Positions 36,601-43,774 of a stretch of DNA of 64,000 nt are shown in pieces. Source of the stretch: Clostridium brassicae (lineage in GTDB: Bacteria; Bacillota; Clostridia; Clostridiales; Clostridiaceae); contig NZ_JAPQFJ010000012.1 in the NCBI RefSeq assembly GCF_026738875.1, positions 83,449 to 147,448 on the forward strand, given 5' to 3'. The translations under genes and the position numbers were made by a program. The notes under the pieces were generated by a model, which had not been told where the DNA came from, did not search any database, and was given only the letters and a program-made list of their open reading frames with translations. Numbering within the stretch: position 1 is the stretch's first letter; each line of letters opens with the position of its first letter.

Positions 36601-36723
36601 CGCATCGGGATTTTCTTGTTTTGGTATAATTCTATATACACCTATTCCAAATATAAGTGCTAATATTGTTAAAAACACCGTTATCTTTCGATGTTTAACA
36701 GCACTTTTAATCAACCCTGTCAT
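33637..36723 (-). CDS. RND-family efflux transporter, system 1
   Basis: A 1028-aa RND pump. N-terminus VKHRKITVFLTILALIFGIG and RIIPKQENPDASVGVAMVIT, segment-4 motif LGILVDNAIVINDAVQVKID, second-half motifs GVVVKNGILLIEYINKAKED and RRFSPIILSAFTTVMGLVPV. Both docking/pore loop regions are full length. It is about as long as, but clearly distinct from, the pump at 25981-29082, so the two are not a recent duplication. It lies 14 bases after the fusion lipoprotein and 6 bases before the TolC-like gene. Regulated with them by the TetR protein at 38389-39045. Confidence 0.9.
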   Translation of the reverse strand: MTGLIKSAVKHRKITVFLTILALIFGIGVYRIIPKQENPDASVGVAMVITVYPGGTPEDVKNLVTKKIEDASSEIDGYDFTESYSKNSVSVVLVFLKDNADEDKAWRELRDKVNDKKSELPSECFASTINTDLISTAGMIISLSGDNYSYDQLNTYAEEIRDKLSKIDGVSKFDINGKLEKEVRIDVDVNKLNNYPISLEDVLKVVKAQNVKIPPGAIESKSSRIDVVTSNGYDSIKDIENVVVYVSTDTGAIVRLKDIANIHMAYEDDSSRYKQESKNAILLTGHFEENKNIVLIGKDVRKEIENIKKDLPSDLNFYEVLYQPTDVDDSVTNFMTNLVEGIILVVIVIFAGVGIRNSIVVSTALPISIMLSFIAMQFLGIKVHQISTMALIIALGILVDNAIVINDAVQVKIDEGFDNVTAAIEGSKESSIPIFTSTLTTVAAFAPLLTLPGVAGNYVENIPQVVIISLIASYICAMFITPALATMFFKKTNEKKKKKGDGKVRKTFAKLLDFGLANKKVTIGITIGILAIALFVLTKLGLQFFPYSNKNMLYIDTTIEKKGDIQATEKMSRELEKILKAQPEVKSCTTGIGDGLPKFWVAMPPAVPSKDFAQTKIDFDLKAGGRFKNVEEFSGFLQKELDSKLLGSKSRIFPLQYAAPRQAPIVMHVKGNDIKDLYPISTKIQNMASQIEGATNVRDDAAERTYQYKVDIDPDMASQLGIMKFDIERQINIALRGSEASVYRINGKEFSVIVSSSIDTKEKLENLEIKSTVAGHKVLLKEIAKVNLKTQIDTIKRFDRADCITVYVDVEPGGNAVDTQKLIEEKLKTMDLKGAEVEFRGEKEDIVKYFGKLGTSAIIAIFFIYIILLIQFNSFIQPFIIFLTIPLSLIGSIFGLFLFRQPLSLMAFMGIVSLVGVVVKNGILLIEYINKAKEDGCEIDEACRGAMQRRFSPIILSAFTTVMGLVPVVMSGDPMFTPMGVALMCGLIVSTLLTLIIIPVLYNIIDTHSTKIKQRVKIRMDNGSSLKG

Positions 36724-36737
36724 ATCTTCACCCTCTT

Positions 36738-38159
36738 CTATTTAACAATATTCACCTGATTACCTGGTTTAACATTTTTCAATCCTTGAGTTACTATTTT
36801 ATCTCCCAATTTTACACCTTTTACTAAAATTTTATCTCCATATATACTTTCAATTGTTATATTTTTTCTTGATACTCTACCTTTTTCTACAACATATACA
36901 TAATCTTCTCCATCATTTAAAACAACCGTTATAGGGAGCCATATTCCTGTTTTATCTCCTAATTTAATATCTACTTTTGCTACAGAACCAACATAAAATT
37001 TTTCTTTTTCAATTTCCTTATCCATTTTAATTTTTGCTTTATATGTTCTACTTTTAGCATCTGGTACTTGTTCTATTTCAGTAATAGTCCCTGTAGTTTT
37101 TATCTCTTCAAGAGATAAATTTGCTTTTGTTCCTTCCTTAACTTTACCTACATCATTTTGGGCTATTTGTATATCTATAACTTGATCATCGCTTCGAACT
37201 GCTATAACAGGGTATCCTGCAGCTGTATTTTCACCTGACTTATTTAGAACCTTTGCTACATACCCTGATACCTCTGATTTAAGAACTGTATCATCAAGCA
37301 TACTCTGCTTTGACTCATATTGAGTGTTCGCCGCATTGCATTGACCTTGTGCTGCATTATATTGACCTTGTGCTGCATTATATTGACCTTGTGCTGCAGA
37401 GTATTTAGATTTTGCTGCATCTCTTTGTGCCTTTGCTGCATTATGTTGAGCAAGTGCAGCTTCTTTATCTTCAACTCTAGCACCATTTTCAGCCTTTGAT
37501 AAAACCTCTTTGGCATTATCTAAAGCAACTTTTGAAGAATCAAGTTTTATTTTGATATCATCTAATTGTTGCTTTGAGACAATTCCTTCATCATACAACT
37601 TTTTTATTCTCTCATAACTTTGTTGTACATACTTATAAGTATCTTCAGCGTTTTTTACAGCTAACCTAGCACTATTAATATCCTCTTTTTGAGCTCCATT
37701 CATAGCTTTATTATATAATGCCTTTGTTGCGGCTACTTGGGCATCTGCCATAGCTATTTGACCTTTTGCAGCTTCCATTTGACCTTTTGCAGCTTCCATT
37801 TGACCTCTTGCTGCCTCTGTCTGACCTCTTGCTGCCTCTGCCTGTCCTCTTGCTGCATCAACTGCAAAATTGTAATCATGACTATCTAATACCGCAATTA
37901 CTTGTCCTGCCTTTACATAATCGCCTTCTTTAACATTTATCTCAGCAATTTTGCCTGGTATCTTAAAACTATACTTTATAATATCTTTTGAATTTGTATT
38001 ACCCAAATATTCTAATAATATAGGATGCTTTTCTTCTTTAACATCCATGACTTTTACAGGTAATACCTTTTTCTCTTCTCCTGCTTGAACTTTTTTACCA
38101 CACCCTGTCATAGAAAACATGACCGCTGATGTTACCAAAAGCGAAATTAATCTTTTCAT
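36738..38159 (-). CDS. membrane-fusion (HlyD/AcrA-like) lipoprotein, system 1, with expanded heptad hairpin
   Basis: A 473-aa adaptor lipoprotein, first gene of the TetR-controlled operon. Lipobox MTGC near residue 20. Lipoyl half-motif IPGKIAEINVKEGDYVKAGQ, a long helical hairpin (about 90-290), returning half VLKSEVSGYVAKVLNKSGEN, then beta-barrel and C-terminal domains (LGDKIVTQGLKNVKPGNQVN). The hairpin contains perfect seven-residue repeats on both arms (AARGQTE/AARGQME/AAKGQME and AAQGQYN three times), coded by 21-bp DNA repeats. These would lengthen the hairpin in register. A promoter and operator lie upstream at 38192-38249. A 14-base gap separates it from the RND gene. Confidence 0.85.
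   Translation of the reverse strand: MKRLISLLVTSAVMFSMTGCGKKVQAGEEKKVLPVKVMDVKEEKHPILLEYLGNTNSKDIIKYSFKIPGKIAEINVKEGDYVKAGQVIAVLDSHDYNFAVDAARGQAEAARGQTEAARGQMEAAKGQMEAAKGQIAMADAQVAATKALYNKAMNGAQKEDINSARLAVKNAEDTYKYVQQSYERIKKLYDEGIVSKQQLDDIKIKLDSSKVALDNAKEVLSKAENGARVEDKEAALAQHNAAKAQRDAAKSKYSAAQGQYNAAQGQYNAAQGQCNAANTQYESKQSMLDDTVLKSEVSGYVAKVLNKSGENTAAGYPVIAVRSDDQVIDIQIAQNDVGKVKEGTKANLSLEEIKTTGTITEIEQVPDAKSRTYKAKIKMDKEIEKEKFYVGSVAKVDIKLGDKTGIWLPITVVLNDGEDYVYVVEKGRVSRKNITIESIYGDKILVKGVKLGDKIVTQGLKNVKPGNQVNIVK
37335..37400 (-). repeat. 21-bp tandem repeats coding heptads (descending arm)
   Basis: Three near-identical 21-bp units (top strand TTGACCTTGTGCTGCATTATA) encode AAQGQYN repeats in the fusion lipoprotein. 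Recombination or slippage could change hairpin length in seven-residue steps without a frameshift. Confidence 0.75.
37758..37860 (-). repeat. 21-bp tandem repeats coding heptads (ascending arm)
   Basis: Five 21-bp units (two of TTGACCTTTTGCAGCTTCCAT type, three of TGACCTCTTGCTGCCTCTGTC type) encode AAKGQME and AARGQTE heptads on the opposite arm of the same coiled coil. The total length roughly balances the repeats on the other arm. Confidence 0.7.
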
Positions 38160-38191
38160 GAAACTCCCCCCAGAAGTATTATTTTTTGTTG

Positions 38192-38249
38192 GCGACCACC
38201 CTGTCGCATAATATAGAACAATATTACCACAGCAAGAAAATCATGTCAA
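38192..38249 (-). promoter_or_regulatory. promoter and TetR-type operator of efflux operon 1
   Basis: Minus strand TTGACA (38249-38244), 17 bases, TAATAT (38226-38221). Downstream is the palindrome GCGACAGGGTGGTCGC at 38207-38192, just after the expected start. It matches the operator-like GTGACTGGGCGGTCTC in the divergent regulator promoter (12 of 16 identical). Confidence 0.75.
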
Positions 38250-38320
38250 TATTTCCATGATTAACTTAGTGTTAATTTTACACATCTTATTTATATATGC
38301 ATTTTAACCTACAATTTCCA

Positions 38321-38371
38321 TTGACAAATTTAACCATAGGTTTTATACTATTCAAGTGACTGGGCGGTCTC
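38321..38371 (+). promoter_or_regulatory. promoter and operator of the tetR gene
   Basis: TTGACA (38321-38326), 17 bases, TATACT (38344-38349), followed at 38356-38371 by GTGACTGGGCGGTCTC, the imperfect twin of the operator in the efflux promoter. The site lies over the start region, as expected for autorepression. Confidence 0.75.
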
Positions 38372-38388
38372 TTTCAGGAGGTGATATT

Positions 38389-39045
38389 TTGCCAAAAAAA
38401 ACTTTCTTAAATTTATCTTTAGAAAGACAAAATCAAATTATTGATGTGGCTTTAAACGAATTTTCCCTTCACAACTTTGAAACAGCCTCAATAAATAAAG
38501 TAATAAATGAGCTTGGTATAGCGAAAGGAAGCTTTTATAGATATTTTCAGAATAAAGAAGATCTATATTCCTATTTACTTGACTACGCACTGAATAAAAA
38601 GATAGATTACTTAGAAAAGAATATCAATGTAACGTCAGGTGATTTTTTTCAAATCTATAGAGACACTGTATTTAACTATATGAAATTTGACTTAACATTC
38701 CCTATTATAAGCGAATTTTTAAGAATGGCTGTAGAAAATAAATATATAGAAAAAACAAAAGTATTAAATTCTCTTCATGGAAAAACATTTATAAGAGATT
38801 TAGTTTTAAAAGGCCAGGAAGATGGTGAAGTAAAAAAATCTCTAGATATAGATTTTATTATACTCTGTATAATGAATCTATCTGAAACTATGTTAAATTA
38901 TATAAATCTTAAACAAGGGATAAGCTATAAAGAACTTCTTAAAATAATGGAAGGCAAGGCTAGTTTGCATAAAAATGAATTAGAAACTGCCTTTGAACAA
39001 CTTATAAGCGTTTTGACTACAGGATTAAAGCCAGTAAAAGCTTAA
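38389..39045 (+). CDS. TetR-family repressor of the efflux operon
   Basis: A 218-aa regulator. Helix-turn-helix in the first 50 residues (QNQIIDVALNEFSLHNFETA, SINKVINELGIAKGSFYRYF, then QNKEDLYSYLLD). The C-terminal helical ligand domain has no diagnostic motif (DGEVKKSLDIDFI, LKQGISYKELLKIM). The start is taken as TTG at 38389 because AGGAGG lies at 38377-38382; an in-frame ATG at 38356 overlaps the operator. It is divergent from the fusion lipoprotein, RND and TolC-like genes. Matching operators in both promoters indicate that it represses itself and the pump and is released by a pump substrate (inference). Confidence 0.85.
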   Translation: MPKKTFLNLSLERQNQIIDVALNEFSLHNFETASINKVINELGIAKGSFYRYFQNKEDLYSYLLDYALNKKIDYLEKNINVTSGDFFQIYRDTVFNYMKFDLTFPIISEFLRMAVENKYIEKTKVLNSLHGKTFIRDLVLKGQEDGEVKKSLDIDFIILCIMNLSETMLNYINLKQGISYKELLKIMEGKASLHKNELETAFEQLISVLTTGLKPVKA

Positions 39046-39060
39046 CTAGCTTTACTGGCT
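39030..39060 (+). terminator. bidirectional terminator between tetR and the lipoprotein gene
   Basis: GCCAGTAAA/TTTACTGGC stem with a 12-base loop. It overlaps the tetR stop codon and is followed by CTCTTTATTATTT on the plus strand. It can also serve the convergent gene ending at 39066. Confidence 0.6.
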
Positions 39061-39065
39061 CTTTA

Positions 39066-39452
39066 TTATTTATCAATTAATATATTAGCTACATTTTTAC
39101 CACTTTGTACAGCTTGCACATTTATTTTCATACCCTTATACTCTTCTTGTAAGTTTTTATATTGCTTTTTCAACTCTTGAGCATATTGATTTGCTACCTT
39201 TGTTATTTCTTCTTTCTTTGCTTCTTTTTTTATAACCATAGTTGCTATAATCATATTATCTTTAATATATACCTTACTTCCACTAACTATCTTTTCTTTT
39301 GCAATCTTCTTTGTCATTCCTTTATCTTCTACAGTCTGCTTAGGATCCTTAGGACGCTCAACAGGCTTTGGCTTTCCACAAGCTACAAGAGAAGCAGAAA
39401 TAGTTAATATTGATATTAGTGTTATTATTTTTCTTAGTAATTTTTTTTTCAT
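39066..39452 (-). CDS. small lipoprotein with YKG..SGKNV module
   Basis: A 128-aa lipoprotein. Signal peptide with lipobox SLVAC at about residue 25, then a proline/lysine linker and one alpha/beta module. ITKVANQYAQELKKQYKNLQ and EYKGMKINVQAVQSGKNVAN resemble the middle module of the S-layer-cluster protein at 16643-17344 (DKVVEEYLKSIKEKYKGKDI then QINVISKGKNV). Function unknown. The upstream region (39470-39540) holds five GTTAAC/ATTAAC motifs in both orientations. It converges on tetR and is otherwise a single-gene unit. Confidence 0.7.
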   Translation of the reverse strand: MKKKLLRKIITLISILTISASLVACGKPKPVERPKDPKQTVEDKGMTKKIAKEKIVSGSKVYIKDNMIIATMVIKKEAKKEEITKVANQYAQELKKQYKNLQEEYKGMKINVQAVQSGKNVANILIDK

Positions 39453-39673
39453 TTAAGTACCCCCTGAATAGATAATAGTTAACGGTTAACATTTTACAGT
39501 TAACAATTAACTATTAGTTAATAACTAGTTTTTTTAATTTAACATTTACATTATAGCATAAAATTCAGTTAACAGTGAAGAGTTAGCATAATATATGTAT
39601 ATAAATTCCAAATTTATAAATGTAAAAATAAAAATTCAATAAAAACATAAATTTTCTCGAATCTAATTAATTA

Positions 39674-40708
39674 TTAATATGTACTTATAAAAGAATCCCT
39701 AACTCCGCTATCACAAGCAATTTTCCTAAGCTCTTTTACTTGACTTTCCATTCCTAAAACCATAATAACATCATCTATATTAAGAATTTCATCAGCACTT
39801 GGATTAAATATTATATTTTCTGACCCAGATCTTTTAATAGCTAAAATAATTAATCCTGTTCTTTCATTTATCTTTGATTCTTTTAGAGATTTACCTATCA
39901 CATCAGAATTTTTACAAATAACTACGTCTTCTAAATCAAGTATAACATCTCCTGCACGAGTGATAATTTCTAAAAAAGAAATAATAGAAGGCCTAATCAT
40001 TAAAGCAGCCATTCTACTTCCACCAATTTCATTAGGGGATACAGTATTATTTGCTCCTGCTTTTTTTAATTTTTCATGGGAATTTTTTTCTATAGCTCTA
40101 GAAATAATATAAAGATTTTTATTCATTTGTCTTGCTGTTAATACTGTAAAAACATTATCTGCATCACTTGATAAGCTACTTATAAAACCCTTTGCATATT
40201 TTATTCTTGATTTTTCTAAAATATCTTCGTTAGTAGCATCTCCATGTATAGTTAAAATACCTTCTTCTAATAGCTCATGAACTCTTTCCTCATTTTTTTC
40301 TATAACAACAAAAGATACATTACTTTTTTTAAATTGTTTAATAACACTTTGACCTGTTTCTCCTCCTCCACACAATATGTAATGTTCTGTTAATTGAGAT
40401 ATTCTATTTTCCATTTTTCTTCTCCTCCAAGCCTCTTTAAAATCATTTTCTAAAAATAAAGAAACAGTGCTAGTAAAAACATATCCTGCAACACCTAATC
40501 CTGAAAAAATAACCCCTATAGAAAATAATTTTGCTTCTGGTGTCATTTTGCCTACTTCAGTGTATCCTACTGTAGAAATAGTTATTACCGTCATATATAA
40601 TGCATCAATGAAATTAACTTTTAACAAATGACTATATCCTATTGTACCTATAATAATTAATGTAATAAGAGCGCCAAAAATAATTACAATATTTCTTCTT
40701 TCTTTCAT
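39674..40708 (-). CDS. two-TM potassium channel with RCK (TrkA-N/TrkA-C) domains
   Basis: A 344-aa MthK/Kch-type channel subunit. Two membrane helices (about 5-25 and 60-90) flank a pore loop with the selectivity filter TVGYTE. A TrkA-N Rossmann domain follows (HYILCGGGETGQSVIKQFKK with GxGxxG; GDATNEDILEKSRIKYAKGF). The C-terminus is a TrkA-C domain (GKSLKESKINERTGLIILAI, NIDDVIMVLGMESQVKELRK). Ligand or Ca/nucleotide gating of K+ flow is expected. The start is ATG at 40708 after GGTGG; an in-frame TTG lies 12 bases upstream. Single gene, divergent from the gene at 41118. Confidence 0.9.
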   Translation of the reverse strand: MKERRNIVIIFGALITLIIIGTIGYSHLLKVNFIDALYMTVITISTVGYTEVGKMTPEAKLFSIGVIFSGLGVAGYVFTSTVSLFLENDFKEAWRRRKMENRISQLTEHYILCGGGETGQSVIKQFKKSNVSFVVIEKNEERVHELLEEGILTIHGDATNEDILEKSRIKYAKGFISSLSSDADNVFTVLTARQMNKNLYIISRAIEKNSHEKLKKAGANNTVSPNEIGGSRMAALMIRPSIISFLEIITRAGDVILDLEDVVICKNSDVIGKSLKESKINERTGLIILAIKRSGSENIIFNPSADEILNIDDVIMVLGMESQVKELRKIACDSGVRDSFISTY

Positions 40709-41117
40709 TTTACCACCCAAGTTTACGACAATTAATGCTATTGCATATTAATGTCTATATTTTGTATAATTTACACTTATACTTTAATATTATCGTAATA
40801 ATACTATTTTTTTTTACTACTATTGTATCCTTGTTTTATTTGATCACTATTTTCTATTTGAAAAATTTATTATTAGATATAAATTAATAATACATGGAAT
40901 ATAAAAGTAAGATTTAACTAAATATAATTAAAGAGATTTAATGATTTTCTTTGATGACAAGTATAAACTGATTAATCGTTATTACTTATTAGTTATTGAT
41001 TCTTATACTAAATACAAATATATTTGTAATAGTTGTTATACATAATTACCACTATTGGTTATTAAATCCTAGATATTAGGTTACTAGCCTATTACTTATC
41101 AAAAGGGGGTATATTAT
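40709..41117. other. AT-rich divergent intergenic region
   Basis: About 400 bases between the K+ channel and YihY-type genes. No frame of interest, no strong hairpin; several short repeats of TTATTAGTTATT type occur. It must hold both promoters but none stands out. Confidence 0.4.
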
Positions 41118-41927
41118 TTGGAAAATGGAAATGTAAAACATAATTTAAAAATGCTTTTATATAAAATGAGGGAAGATGATATTTTTGCTCTCTCTTCTCA
41201 ACTAGCTTATAGTCTACTTTTATCTTTTTTTCCTTTTATGATATTTCTTATGACTATTATTGGGCTCAGTTCAGTAAGTAGTAGTGATGTTCTTTTAAAT
41301 CTTAGAACTATACTTCCCGAAGCCACTTATGAACTCATTTATACTACTGTTATTGAAGTTTTTGATACTCAAAAAAAAGATCTTCTTTCTTTCAGTTTAA
41401 TTATTACTATTTGGGTATCTTCTAATGGATTTTATGCTGTTATAAAAGGTCTTAACAAAGCTTACGATGATCACGAAGAACGTCCTTTTTGGAAAATAAG
41501 AATAACAGCAATTTTATGTACTTTCGTCCTCATTTTTATGATTATTTTTTCTTTATTTTTATTAGTTCTAGGAAATTTAATTGGCTATGCTGCTATAAAA
41601 TATCTTCGTATTCCTTTTACATTTAACACTATCTGGATGATTTTAAGATATTCTATAACCTTTGTATCATTAATATTTATTTTCTCATTTATATATAGGG
41701 TTACTCCTAGTAGAAATTTAGCCTTTAAAAATGTTCTTTCTGGCTCTATTTTTGCAGCTGCTGGTTGGATAATCTCTTCAATGTGCTTTGCTTTTTATGT
41801 AGATAATTTTAATAATTATTCCAAAACCTATGGAAGTATTGGGGCTGTAATAGTTCTTTTAATATGGCTTTTCTTAACTTCTGTAATTATTCTTGTTGGT
41901 GGAGAAATTAATGCTCTATCTAAATAA
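41118..41927 (+). CDS. YihY/BrkB-family integral membrane protein
   Basis: A 269-aa protein with six predicted membrane segments and the YihY family blocks: ALSSQLAYSLLLSFFPFMIF near the start, SFSLIITIWVSSNGFYAVIK, GLNKAYD, RVTPSRNLAFKNVLSGSIFA and GSIGAVIVLLIWLFLTSVII, then GGEINA at the end. The family was once called ribonuclease BN, which is not supported; its biochemical role is unsettled. Start TTG at 41118 with AAGGGGG eight bases upstream. The hairpin at 41994-42037 follows. Confidence 0.85.
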   Translation: MENGNVKHNLKMLLYKMREDDIFALSSQLAYSLLLSFFPFMIFLMTIIGLSSVSSSDVLLNLRTILPEATYELIYTTVIEVFDTQKKDLLSFSLIITIWVSSNGFYAVIKGLNKAYDDHEERPFWKIRITAILCTFVLIFMIIFSLFLLVLGNLIGYAAIKYLRIPFTFNTIWMILRYSITFVSLIFIFSFIYRVTPSRNLAFKNVLSGSIFAAAGWIISSMCFAFYVDNFNNYSKTYGSIGAVIVLLIWLFLTSVIILVGGEINALSK

Positions 41928-41993
41928 ATGTCTTTTTATTTAATTAGCCTATAATTTAGTAATAAATAAAAACCTGTTTGAAAATAAAAAACA

Positions 41994-42037
41994 ATACACT
42001 ATATTGATTAATTTTAAGATTAATCAATATAGTGTAT
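41994..42037 (+). terminator. long hairpin after the YihY-type gene
   Basis: ATACACTATATTGATTAAT pairs perfectly with its complement around a short TTTAAG centre. The tail CTAAAATTGATTTTT is only partly T-rich, so it may end both this gene and the convergent degV unit. Confidence 0.55.
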
Positions 42038-42164
42038 CTAAAATTGATTTTTAAGATAGCCTTTATCTATACATATGAACTTAGTTCTTAAAAACCTAAA
42101 TAACTTCCTTTAGTTTAAACAACTATTATTAAATTATAACTGTAGCTTTTTAAGCCTAAATATA

Positions 42165-43013
42165 TTAATCTCTCTTATAAACAGCAACTCCTACAAGTCC
42201 TGGTCCGCTATGCATTCCTGCAACAGGACTTATTTGTCCTCCTAAAAACGATGATATTACATTTTCAAGATTGGATATTTGTTCAAAAATCTCTTTCGCT
42301 TCTTTGTATCCATTACCATGCATCATATATATACTATATTTTCCTTCTGCTATTTTTTCCTTTACTATATTTATAAGCTTGCTTATAGCTTGCTTACTTC
42401 CTCTAACCTTTTCATAAGTAAAATATTTTCCATCTTCTCCTATACTAATTATAGGCTTTATGTTAAGTATTTCTCCTATTGTTCCTGCTACTTTTCCTAT
42501 TCTTCCACCTCTTTTTAAATATTCAAGGGTTTTTACTATAAAAAAGACATTAGTTCTTTTTATTAAAGAAGGTAGCCTATTTACTATTTCCTCAAAACTT
42601 TTACCCTGTTCTATCATTTTTGCACATTCTTCTACTAGAAGTCCTTCACCTAAAGATATGGACTTAGAATCACATACATAAGTAGTTATCTTTTCATGGT
42701 TTTCACTAACTAATTTTAATGCATTAGAAATTCCTGATAATCCTGAAGATAGTGTTACAGCAATGGCATGAGTGTAACCTTCTTCTTCTAGTTCGGTAAA
42801 CACTTCCTCCATATCCTTCATTGATGGTAAAGAGGAACTTGGAGTTTCATCTTTAAGCCTATCATATACTTCTTCTGGTGAGATATCTATTTTATCTTTA
42901 TATTCTTTTCCATCAAAAATTATTCTAAAAGGTAACACCTTTATATTATATTTTCTTATCTGATCATCTGTTAAATCACAAGCTGTATCTGTTATCAAAG
43001 CTATCTTATTCAC
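42165..43013 (-). CDS. DegV-family fatty-acid-binding protein
   Basis: A 282-aa cytoplasmic protein of the DegV/FakB fold, which presents bound fatty acids to kinase or lipid enzymes. N-terminus NKIALITDTACDLTDDQIRK, then PFRIIFDGKEYKDKIDISPE, TPSSSLPSM with the TS(Q/L)P-type lipid-binding motif, AVTLSSGLSGISNAL, YVCDSKSISLGEGLLV, LEYLKRGGRIGKVAGTIGEI and C-terminal ISPVAGMHSGPGLVGVAVY. All family blocks are present. The start is GTG at 43013 with AAGGAGG upstream; the frame extends 11 codons further without a site. No fakA is adjacent. Confidence 0.9.
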   Translation of the reverse strand: MNKIALITDTACDLTDDQIRKYNIKVLPFRIIFDGKEYKDKIDISPEEVYDRLKDETPSSSLPSMKDMEEVFTELEEEGYTHAIAVTLSSGLSGISNALKLVSENHEKITTYVCDSKSISLGEGLLVEECAKMIEQGKSFEEIVNRLPSLIKRTNVFFIVKTLEYLKRGGRIGKVAGTIGEILNIKPIISIGEDGKYFTYEKVRGSKQAISKLINIVKEKIAEGKYSIYMMHGNGYKEAKEIFEQISNLENVISSFLGGQISPVAGMHSGPGLVGVAVYKRD

Positions 43014-43774
43014 TCTTTTAATTCCTCCTTGTTTAACTTCATTCACTTTATAAATAGATTTCTTGGCTTCAGATAGAGTTTTAAACTCTATCTGAAGCGT
43101 ATTAACAGAATTCTTAGGAGTTTTACTTCTTAGAAGTCGTTATTCTTTAGAAGAAAACATTATCCAGAGTCGTGCCATTCTAATACTTCCACTTTAAAGA
43201 AAAGCAAAGAGTCCAAATCTTGGATTTGGTGCGAATCGCTTTCACAGAGTGCGATGGAAGTATTAGAATGGTCATACATCGGATAAAATAAAACTTGCTA
43301 AAAATTCTAATTTATACTTTTTATCACTACATACATAACATATTTTGATTTTACGTGATTTTTTTACTAAATATGATAATATTATATAGGAAATAAATTA
43401 ATAACTATTTTTATGTTCGTTTTATAAAATTAATCATTGAAACGTTTATATAATTATGGCTTTAGTAAATGCTTTAAAGTAGTACAATAAATTAATTAAA
43501 CAAATTATACATATTTGCTCTTTAATTAAATGATTATACGTTGTACACTAAACATGAGTTAAATTGCACGTTTCAAAATATAAATATATTATAAATTATG
43601 AATTATAATCATATTTAAACATTTTATCTAAATAAAACCTTATCTTAACATTATTTTTATTTTATAATTTAATTTTGTGTTTGTAAAGAAAATATTTCTT
43701 TGCATTCCCCATGTTGCAACATATTGTATTAAATTTTGTAACTTAAGTACTTGTTATATGAAAGGATGAACTAT
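43014..43774. other. 760-bp intergenic region carrying repeat element B
   Basis: Divergent spacer between degV and the first deacetylase. The first part holds repeat element B (43066-43285). The rest is about 70-75% AT with no convincing frame. A good ribosome binding site precedes 43775. Confidence 0.5.
43066..43285 (+). repeat. structured repeat element B (longest copy)
   Basis: Hairpin 1 at 43066-43098 (GCTTCAGATAGAGTTTAAAACTCTATCTGAAGC type), then ATTATCCAGAGTCGTGCC, and a 17-bp perfect stem CCATTCTAATACTTCCA at 43175-43191 with its complement at 43255-43271. That stem encloses ACTTTAAAGAAAAG and a small TCCAAATCTTGGATTTGG hairpin. It ends in CATACATCGGAT. The order of parts matches the element inside the intron at 6879-6992. 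Non-coding. Confidence 0.65.

Noticed and set aside
37335..37860. CRISPR array
   Set aside because: The regular 21-bp repeats have no spacers and stay in frame as heptads of a coiled coil.
39470..39540. Cluster of GTTAAC/ATTAAC motifs as a replication or phage attachment site
   Set aside because: The motifs are short, AT-rich and irregularly spaced, with no integrase or replication gene nearby.
43066..43285. Complete IS200/IS605 insertion
   Set aside because: No tnpA or tnpB-like frame is present; only hairpins and short conserved blocks remain.
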